64,000 nucleotides of DNA from Hydrotalea sandarakina. Lineage in GTDB: Bacteria; Bacteroidota; Bacteroidia; Chitinophagales; Chitinophagaceae. Numbering within the stretch: position 1 is the stretch's first letter; the number at the start of each line of letters is the position of its first letter. This document shows, piece after piece, positions 57,665 to 64,000 of this stretch. The DNA is taken from assembly GCF_003254115.1 (NCBI RefSeq), contig NZ_QKZV01000006.1, forward strand, positions 124,001 through 188,000. Direction: 5' to 3'. The notes under the pieces were generated by a model, which was not told the origin of the DNA, did not search any database, and saw only the letters and a program-made list of their open reading frames with translations. Position numbers and translations under genes: made by a program.

Positions 57665-57704
57665 AAAAAAGCCTGTAGCTTCATATAGCTTACAGGCTTT
57701 TTTT
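57665..57704. terminator. Bidirectional terminator
   Basis: A stem of aaaaaagcctgta with (t)tacaggcttttttt, with inner gc pairs, sits between the convergent alcohol dehydrogenase and aldo/keto reductase genes. T runs occur on both strands. Confidence 0.87.
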
Positions 57705-57715
57705 ATTGAGCATTA

Positions 57716-58705
<990 letters not shown>

Positions 58706-58730
58706 AATTCTATTTTTAAACATTAAAATA

Positions 58731-59738
58731 TTATTGCATCAAATTAGATTTCATCTTTTGAATTTGTTGTTTTGACCCCAGAATAATGAGTTTCATTCCT
58801 TCACTAATAATGGTGTTTTCCGGCGGGTTAATGAGAAATCGACCATTTTTTTGTTTAATGCCAATACAATTTACGCCTGTTTGTTTCCATTCCATAATAT
58901 GTTGTAGAGTTGTATCTTTAATTGCATCAGGCAAATGGCTGTAATCAACTGCTTCAATATTCATGCTTTCATCTTCATGGCCGGTTAAATAATCAATAAA
59001 AGCTACCACATCGGGCTTAGAAACAATGGTAGCCATATGCTTACCACCAATTTTATCGGGCATAATAACATGGTTGGCACCTGCTTTTTTAAGTTTTGCA
59101 ACTGCCGAATTATGCGATGCCCTACTAATGATTTGCAAATGATTATTCAACGATCTGGCAGATAAAACAATAAAAACATTATCCGCATCTTCCGGTAATG
59201 TTGTTATTAAACTAACTGCTCGTTCTATCCCCGCTTTCTTTAATATCATATCATCCGTTGCATCACCTTTCAAGAAAATAAGTTGAGGATAAGTTAACAT
59301 AAACTCTTGAATATGTTTTTCTTCCGGTTCAATTACAACAAATGGTGTTTGCTGATCAATTAATGTAAGCGCAGCCTGCTGTCCATTCCTTCCAAAACCA
59401 CAAATAATTACATGATGATTTAATGTATCTAATGTGCTCATAATTTTTTTGTTTTTAAAATGTAAGGCCATTTCACCACTTACTATATAACGGGTAACAC
59501 TGGCTAATGCATAGGTAAATGTTGAAAATGAAAGAATAATAAAAAATATATTGAATATCTTACCCGCATCACTTAATGGCCTTATTTCTTGATAACCCAC
59601 TGTTGTAATGGTAATAATGGTCATATATAATGCATCTATAAACGACCACTTTTCTATTACCATAAAACCCAAAGTGCCAATAGCTAATATGGCAATAATT
59701 ATTCCGGCCCATATATATAAAGGTTGCCTTACTTTCAA
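58731..59738 (-). CDS. TrkA-type (RCK) two-TM potassium channel
   Basis: The 335-residue ion channel has TM1 ([21 protein letters not shown]), the pore helix and filter ITTVGYQE near residues 44-51, TM2 ([20 protein letters not shown]), an RCK N-domain ([19 protein letters not shown], Rossmann GxGxxG) and a TrkA-C domain at the end. The filter TVGY predicts K+ selectivity. The start is TTG at 59738, because an in-frame stop lies close upstream without an ATG between and the next Met would delete TM1. It shares an operon with the aldo/keto reductase. Confidence 0.94.
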   Translation of the reverse strand: MKVRQPLYIWAGIIIAILAIGTLGFMVIEKWSFIDALYMTIITITTVGYQEIRPLSDAGKIFNIFFIILSFSTFTYALASVTRYIVSGEMALHFKNKKIMSTLDTLNHHVIICGFGRNGQQAALTLIDQQTPFVVIEPEEKHIQEFMLTYPQLIFLKGDATDDMILKKAGIERAVSLITTLPEDADNVFIVLSARSLNNHLQIISRASHNSAVAKLKKAGANHVIMPDKIGGKHMATIVSKPDVVAFIDYLTGHEDESMNIEAVDYSHLPDAIKDTTLQHIMEWKQTGVNCIGIKQKNGRFLINPPENTIISEGMKLIILGSKQQIQKMKSNLMQ

Positions 59739-59832
59739 ATTACTAAGTTTTAAATGTTAAGCCACTCCTATTTTAATGGCCATGATAAAATTAAGTTTAT
59801 TTCAACAGATGTTATATGTAACTTTTTAGATT

Positions 59833-59840
59833 TATGTTTG
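59833..59840 (+). promoter_or_regulatory. -7 promoter box of the FKBP gene
   Basis: TATGTTTG (followed by C) is an exact TAnnTTTG match ending 12 nt before the ATG at 59853, implying a very short leader. Confidence 0.5.
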
Positions 59841-59852
59841 CAATAAAAAAAT

Positions 59853-60287
59853 ATGGGTGTTGCTGATAAATTGTTTCAATGGAAGCAAAGAAAAGCTGCT
59901 GAAAACTTACAAGCAGGTAATGAATTTTTAGCTAAAAATGCACAAAGACCGGAAGTAATTACCCTAAACAGCGGATTACAATATGAAGTACTAATAATGG
60001 GAACCGGGAAAAAGCCAATAATTACTGACACAGTAATTTGCCATTATGAAGGGAAATTAATAAACGAAACTGTCTTTGATAGTAGCGTACAACGGGGTAA
60101 GCCTGCTGTATTTGCATTAAACAAAGTAATTAAAGGTTGGACTGAAGCATTACAATTAATGCCTGTAGGAAGCAAATGGCGCCTATTTATACCGTCAAAT
60201 CTGGCATATGGTAATCAACAAGTAGGTTCTATGATAACTCCCAACAGTACACTCATTTTTGAAGTAGAGTTATTGGGAATACAATAG
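59853..60287 (+). CDS. Cytoplasmic FKBP-type peptidyl-prolyl isomerase (FklB-like, short)
   Basis: The 144-residue protein lacks a signal peptide. The FKBP domain has the usual core: YEGKLINETVFDSSVQRGKPAVF, VIKGWTEALQLMPVGSKWRLFIPSNLAYG and STLIFEVELLGI. The N-terminal 45 residues (AAENLQAGNEFLAKNAQRPEV) match only the end of the FKBP_N dimerisation region of Mip/FklB proteins, so most of that domain is missing. The prolyl isomerase site residues (Asp in FDSS, Phe, Trp, Tyr) are present. Its stop lies 4 bp from that of the convergent ABC-F gene. Confidence 0.92.
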   Translation: MGVADKLFQWKQRKAAENLQAGNEFLAKNAQRPEVITLNSGLQYEVLIMGTGKKPIITDTVICHYEGKLINETVFDSSVQRGKPAVFALNKVIKGWTEALQLMPVGSKWRLFIPSNLAYGNQQVGSMITPNSTLIFEVELLGIQ

Positions 60288-60291
60288 GTAT

Positions 60292-62181
60292 TTACATTTT
60301 TTCACTCAACTCCAACCAACGATTTTCCTTTTCGGACAGTAAATTGGTAATGGTAACTAATTGTTCACTCACTTCTTGAATGGTAGAAAAATCTAGATTA
60401 CCCGCACTCAAGCGTTCGGCTAACTCATTTTTTTTAAGTTCTAAATCCGCAATTTCATTTTCTAACATTTCAAACTCTCGCTTCTCTTTGTAACTTAATT
60501 TCTTTTTTTCCGGAACGATTTGAGCGGTTTGTGTTTCTGACGCTATCTTTTTGTCGGCTGTCCGCTGTGGTGGTACTGTCTTTCTTTCCTGTTCTTTCAA
60601 CCAAATTCTATATTGAGAATAATTACCGGGGAAGTCGCGTATAACACCATCGCCTTCAAAAACAAATAAATGATCAACCAACCTATCCATAAAATAACGA
60701 TCGTGACTTACAATGATTACACAACCTTGATATTCACTTAAAAATTGCTCAAGTACAGCTAGTGTTGGTAAATCTAAATCGTTAGTAGGTTCGTCTAGAA
60801 TTAAGAAGTTAGGATTCTGAAATAATACCACCAGTAATTGCAAACGTTTTTTCTCTCCACCACTTAACGATTGTAAATAGGTGTATTGTTTTTCAGGTGT
60901 AAACAAAAACATTTCCAAAAACTGTGCTGCACTGATTGACCCACCATTTGCCAAAGGAAAACTCTCTGCGAAGGTTTTCACATATTCAATTACCCGCATG
61001 TTTTCTTTGATTACCAAACCGGTTTGCGAATAATTGCCAAATTTTACGGTATCACCAATATTAATTTTCCCGCTATCTGCAGGTTCTAATTGTTGTAACA
61101 CATTTAAAAAAGTGCTTTTACCAACACCGTTTTTACCCACAATACCAATACGCTCACCTTTTGAAAAAGTATAATCAAACCCTTTTAAAACAGTTAAGTT
61201 TCCAAAGCGCTTATACACTTTTTTCATTTCTACAATCTTCCCTCCCAGCCTACTCATTTTCACTTGCAACTGAACTTGTGCATCTTCAATTTTTTGTTTG
61301 GCTTTTGCTTCAATATCATAAAAATTGTCTTGCCTGCTTTTACTTTTTGTGGTGCGAGCCTTGGGTTGTTTCCGCATCCATTCCAACTCTTTTCGGTATT
61401 GATTTTTGGCTTTATCAATACTAGCCTGTTCACTTTCAATACGTGCAGCTTTTTTTTCTAAATAGTTTTCATAATCACCTTTGTACACATACATATTTTC
61501 GCGTTCCAGTTCCCAAATTTCATTGGTAACAGCGTCTAAAAAATACCTGTCGTGTGTAACCAAAAGTAAAGTAACATTTTGCTGACTTAAATAATTTTCC
61601 AGCCATTCAACCATTTCAACATCCAAATGGTTGGTGGGTTCATCTAATATAAGTAAGGTATGTTGATGATGAAAGCCAATATCAATTAAAGTTTTAGCTA
61701 AAGCAATGCGTTTTCTTTGTCCACCACTTAATACACTAACGGGTTGTTGCAAATGGTGAATATTCAATTTTGAAAGAATTTGTTTCACTTTTACTTCAAA
61801 ATCCCAGGCATGTAAAAGTTCCATTTGTTCATATAGTTCAGCCATTGCAGTGCCATCCTCTCTATCTGCAGCAGCTTCATAAGCTTTTATTAAGCGTATG
61901 GTAGGATTGTTAGAAGTAAATATATTTTCTAATACGGTTAATTCTTCTTGAAAAACAGGTTCCTGATCTAACAAAACAACGGTAATATCTTTATGTATAA
62001 AAACAGTACCGGAATCGGGTGTTTCCTTCCCGCTAAGAATACGAAGTAAAGTTGATTTACCAACCCCATTACGGGCAATTAGGGCAATTTTATCACCTTC
62101 GTTAATGTGAAAAGTAATATTCTTAAACAAAGGATTTACACCAAAACTCTTCGAAAGACCCTCTACAGTAACATAATGCAT
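60292..62181 (-). CDS. ABC-F family ATPase (Uup-like)
   Basis: The 629-residue soluble protein has two ABC domains and no TM segments. Walker A motifs are ARNGVGKSTLL near residue 38 and GKNGVGKSTFL near 350. Signatures are VLSGGQRKRIALA and LSGGEKKRLQLL, and Walker B motifs are LLILDEPTNHLD and FLILDEPTNDLD. The charged ABC-tran_Xtn linker lies between, and a C-terminal coiled coil (EKREFEMLENEIADLELKKNELAERL) places it with Uup. Such proteins act on ribosomes or branched DNA intermediates. A -7 box ends 4 nt before the ATG. Confidence 0.94.
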   Translation of the reverse strand: MHYVTVEGLSKSFGVNPLFKNITFHINEGDKIALIARNGVGKSTLLRILSGKETPDSGTVFIHKDITVVLLDQEPVFQEELTVLENIFTSNNPTIRLIKAYEAAADREDGTAMAELYEQMELLHAWDFEVKVKQILSKLNIHHLQQPVSVLSGGQRKRIALAKTLIDIGFHHQHTLLILDEPTNHLDVEMVEWLENYLSQQNVTLLLVTHDRYFLDAVTNEIWELERENMYVYKGDYENYLEKKAARIESEQASIDKAKNQYRKELEWMRKQPKARTTKSKSRQDNFYDIEAKAKQKIEDAQVQLQVKMSRLGGKIVEMKKVYKRFGNLTVLKGFDYTFSKGERIGIVGKNGVGKSTFLNVLQQLEPADSGKINIGDTVKFGNYSQTGLVIKENMRVIEYVKTFAESFPLANGGSISAAQFLEMFLFTPEKQYTYLQSLSGGEKKRLQLLVVLFQNPNFLILDEPTNDLDLPTLAVLEQFLSEYQGCVIIVSHDRYFMDRLVDHLFVFEGDGVIRDFPGNYSQYRIWLKEQERKTVPPQRTADKKIASETQTAQIVPEKKKLSYKEKREFEMLENEIADLELKKNELAERLSAGNLDFSTIQEVSEQLVTITNLLSEKENRWLELSEKM

Positions 62182-62185
62182 GCTG

Positions 62186-62193
62186 CAAATATA
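62186..62193 (-). promoter_or_regulatory. -7 promoter box of the ABC-F gene, 4 nt before ATG
   Basis: The minus strand reads TATATTTGC, an exact TAnnTTTG match, followed by cagc and the ATG at 62181. A leaderless mRNA is likely. Confidence 0.5.
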
Positions 62194-62282
62194 AACAGAA
62201 TAGAAACGTTCATTTCATCTGCTTTATTCCAAGTAAATGAAATGGACCTTTCCATAAAAAAAAGTATTTAATTTTAACTGTT

Positions 62283-62290
62283 TATTTTTG
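62283..62290 (+). promoter_or_regulatory. Candidate -7 box of the GT-C-like gene
   Basis: TATTTTTG matches TAnnTTTG exactly, about 50 bp before the TTG start. Confidence 0.35.
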
Positions 62291-62341
62291 TCTTCATCAA
62301 TGCAACAGAAAATTTGAAATTGACTGATTAATAATTTGCTT

Positions 62342-63889
62342 TTGAAAAAACTACTTCCTTTATTTAGGCAACTAGATAGCATTATTGCTGCAATATTGGG
62401 TTTTTATTTTGTGCAGGCTTTAACCCGACATGGCGGAATTGGCGTTTCACCGGATTCAATCATGTACACTAGTGTTGCCAGGAATTTAACGCAAGGCAAT
62501 GGTTTTTTGCAGTTTGATGCTAAACCACTTACTATGTTTCCGGTTGCCTTCCCTTATTTCTTGCATATTATTATGTTAATAAGCGGGAAAGACATTATTC
62601 CCATTGCTCCAATTGTTACCGGCTTTTTATTTGCTGCCACTATTTTATTAGCAGGATTTATTTTAGAAAAAGCCGTTCCGAAATATCGTATCATTAAAAT
62701 TATTGCACTACTGCTTATTATTACAAACCCTGCATTGCTAGAGGTTTTTAGTATGCTTTGGTCGGAAACATTGTTTATTTTTTTAATTACACTTTTCAGT
62801 GCTTTTCAAGTTTTATATTTAAAAAACAATACGTTTACACTGTTATTTATCAGTGCTATCATTGCCGGCATTGCAGCTATAACTCGTTATGCAGGTATTA
62901 CTGTTATTGCATCAGGATGTTTTATTACTTTTTTCGCCATTCCCCAAAACTGGAAAGTAAAATGGATACATACCTTATTGTTTGGATGTATTAGCAGCAG
63001 TTTTTTAATTATTAATTTATTGAGCAATTTTTTACAATCGGGTTATTTAACCGGCAAGCGATTACCTGCCGATACCAGTTTATTAGATAATTTACAATTG
63101 TATGGCAGCGTTATTACCGGTTGGATTGGGAATGATGCTCCGCCATTATGGCTGGCATTATTAATGGGCCTTTTGCTGATAGTAGCGTCAGTAATTTTTT
63201 TGCTGTTAAATGTTTTTTCAAAGAATAAGTCTCCCAATACTATTGTCTCCATTACGGCTGCCAGTTTCTTAAGCATTTACGTTTTGTTCATTCTGGTGTC
63301 TTCTACGCTATCGAATTATGACGATATTAATAATCGTTTATTATCGCCGGTAGTTATTGCATTTTTTACACTATTAAGCATTATTGCAGCCAAAGTTTTA
63401 GAAAACAAATCTGCTCAGTTCCATTTAAACATTGCCCTATTTTTCATACTATCGTTATTAGCACTAACAGGAAATTTAACTAGCGACAAAACTTCATTAC
63501 AAAATAACCAGGATGCAGGTATTGGTGGATATGCCGAAGATTACTGGAAAGCCTCAGAAATATTGCATTTTTTAAAAACAAGTACATTTGCCGACACATC
63601 TAAGATTCCCATTTACAGTAATGATAATGCAGCTATTTATTATTTCACCGGCAAACATGCCAAAACACTGCCCGAACTTACACATGAAAGAGAATTAGAT
63701 GTATTTGTTCAATCGCCGGCCATTTATGTTATTTGGTTAAACAGTGGTGCCAATCCCGATTTAATTGAAGACAAAGAATTGAAAACAATAAAAAATTGTA
63801 AGCCGGTATTTACATTTGCAGATGGCATTATTTATAAATGCACTCCCATTCAACCGCCTATTTTAGAAAATCAAGATACTTTAAAATAA
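62342..63889 (+). CDS. Polytopic membrane protein resembling GT-C/PMT-type glycosyltransferases
   Basis: The 515-residue protein has about ten TM helices. After TM1 comes a loop with GGIGVSPDSIMYTSVARNLTQGNGF; an acidic residue plus a conserved Y/S-rich loop there resembles dolichol-phosphate-mannose or ArnT-type GT-C enzymes. The C-terminal soluble part (SEILHFLKTSTFADTSKIPIYSNDNAAIYYFTGKHA) also fits that architecture. No ATG precedes the first helix. The start is taken as TTG 62342 (KKLLPLFRQLD), with TTG 62336 two codons earlier equally possible. No sugar-nucleotide genes are adjacent. Function beyond the fold is unknown. Confidence 0.7.
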   Translation: MKKLLPLFRQLDSIIAAILGFYFVQALTRHGGIGVSPDSIMYTSVARNLTQGNGFLQFDAKPLTMFPVAFPYFLHIIMLISGKDIIPIAPIVTGFLFAATILLAGFILEKAVPKYRIIKIIALLLIITNPALLEVFSMLWSETLFIFLITLFSAFQVLYLKNNTFTLLFISAIIAGIAAITRYAGITVIASGCFITFFAIPQNWKVKWIHTLLFGCISSSFLIINLLSNFLQSGYLTGKRLPADTSLLDNLQLYGSVITGWIGNDAPPLWLALLMGLLLIVASVIFLLLNVFSKNKSPNTIVSITAASFLSIYVLFILVSSTLSNYDDINNRLLSPVVIAFFTLLSIIAAKVLENKSAQFHLNIALFFILSLLALTGNLTSDKTSLQNNQDAGIGGYAEDYWKASEILHFLKTSTFADTSKIPIYSNDNAAIYYFTGKHAKTLPELTHERELDVFVQSPAIYVIWLNSGANPDLIEDKELKTIKNCKPVFTFADGIIYKCTPIQPPILENQDTLK

Positions 63890-63890
63890 T

Positions 63891-64000
63891 ATGTCAGAAA
63901 ATTTTATAAAAGCTACCGGAAATAAACAACAGCAATACAATAACTTATTGCCACAAATTGCAGGAATAGTAGAAGGTGAAACTGATTTAATTGCCAATTT
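63891..64000 (+). CDS. GAF-domain protein, probable free-methionine-(R)-sulfoxide reductase (3' end outside window)
   Basis: The ATG at 63891 immediately follows the stop of the GT-C-like gene. The visible 36 residues include YNNLLPQIAGIVEGETDLIAN, matching the N-terminus of fRMsr-type GAF proteins (LLPQIxALIEGExDLIAN). The catalytic cysteines lie further on and cannot be checked. The 1-bp spacing suggests translational coupling with the upstream gene. Confidence 0.7.
   Translation, partial: MSENFIKATGNKQQQYNNLLPQIAGIVEGETDLIAN

Overview
The window reads as about 64 kb of chromosome from a member of the Bacteroidota, most likely a Chitinophagaceae-type bacterium. The DNA is AT-rich and clear Shine-Dalgarno sequences are scarce. 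Several genes are preceded by the Bacteroidota -7 box TAnnTTTG, once with a matching -33 TTTG. The proteins also fit the phylum: CzcA-TolC fusion, DUF3857/transglutaminase pair, DUF4382 and DUF4399 lipoproteins, HXXEE protein, Porin_10-type porin, and a folK plus deoxynucleoside kinase pair. The genus is an inference from these traits. No insertion sequence, prophage, CRISPR array, rRNA or tRNA gene was found. Genes are tightly packed and no gene-free stretch exceeds 300 bp.

Layout. 1-4.1 kb: an M42 aminopeptidase cut by the window edge, a class-I glutamine amidotransferase-like protein, a protein with an ATP-grasp-like C-terminus and a small outer-membrane protein; this is the least understood neighbourhood. 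4.2-10.2 kb (minus): a heavy-metal RND efflux operon consisting of a small secreted protein, a CzcA permease fused in frame to a TolC channel, and an adaptor. 10.3-13.3 kb (minus): HXXEE membrane protein, a possible 36-residue ORF and a porin. 13.3-14.7 kb (minus): guaD and purine nucleoside phosphorylase, a purine salvage pair. 14.8-20.5 kb (minus): a complete HAE-1 drug-efflux operon (tolC, adaptor, permease). 20.7-27.1 kb: cold-shock protein, DUF4382 lipoprotein, NIPSNAP protein, S9 and M1 peptidases.

27.2-35.6 kb: DsbA-like protein without the first active-site Cys, clpB, a beta-lactamase-fold protein whose catalytic Ser appears to be Gly, and two tandem DUF3857/transglutaminase proteins (one apparently inactive). 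35.7-39.2 kb: queG, bioA and anmK. 39.2-46.6 kb: SRPBCC protein, orphan ABC-2 permease, an EF-loop protein, creatininase-family hydrolase, folK, deoxynucleoside kinase, MFS exporter, YkgJ-type protein and sterol-desaturase-family enzyme. 46.8-49.7 kb: gcvP. 49.8-56.4 kb: a repeat-containing W/Y/N-rich secreted protein, acyl-ACP desaturase, M20 peptidase, CvfB-like RNA-binding protein and DUF4399 lipoprotein. 56.6-64 kb: zinc alcohol dehydrogenase, an operon joining a TrkA-type K+ channel to an aldo/keto reductase, FKBP isomerase, ABC-F ATPase, a GT-C-like membrane protein and the start of a GAF/fRMsr-type protein.

Most of this is housekeeping and envelope biology. The points most worth a second look are the GATase plus ATP-grasp-like pair at the left edge, the K+ channel/AKR operon, the active-site losses in three otherwise recognisable enzyme folds, the repeat protein at 50-52 kb, three genes whose -7 box ends exactly 4 nt before the ATG (probable leaderless mRNAs), and the repeated use of TTG start codons.
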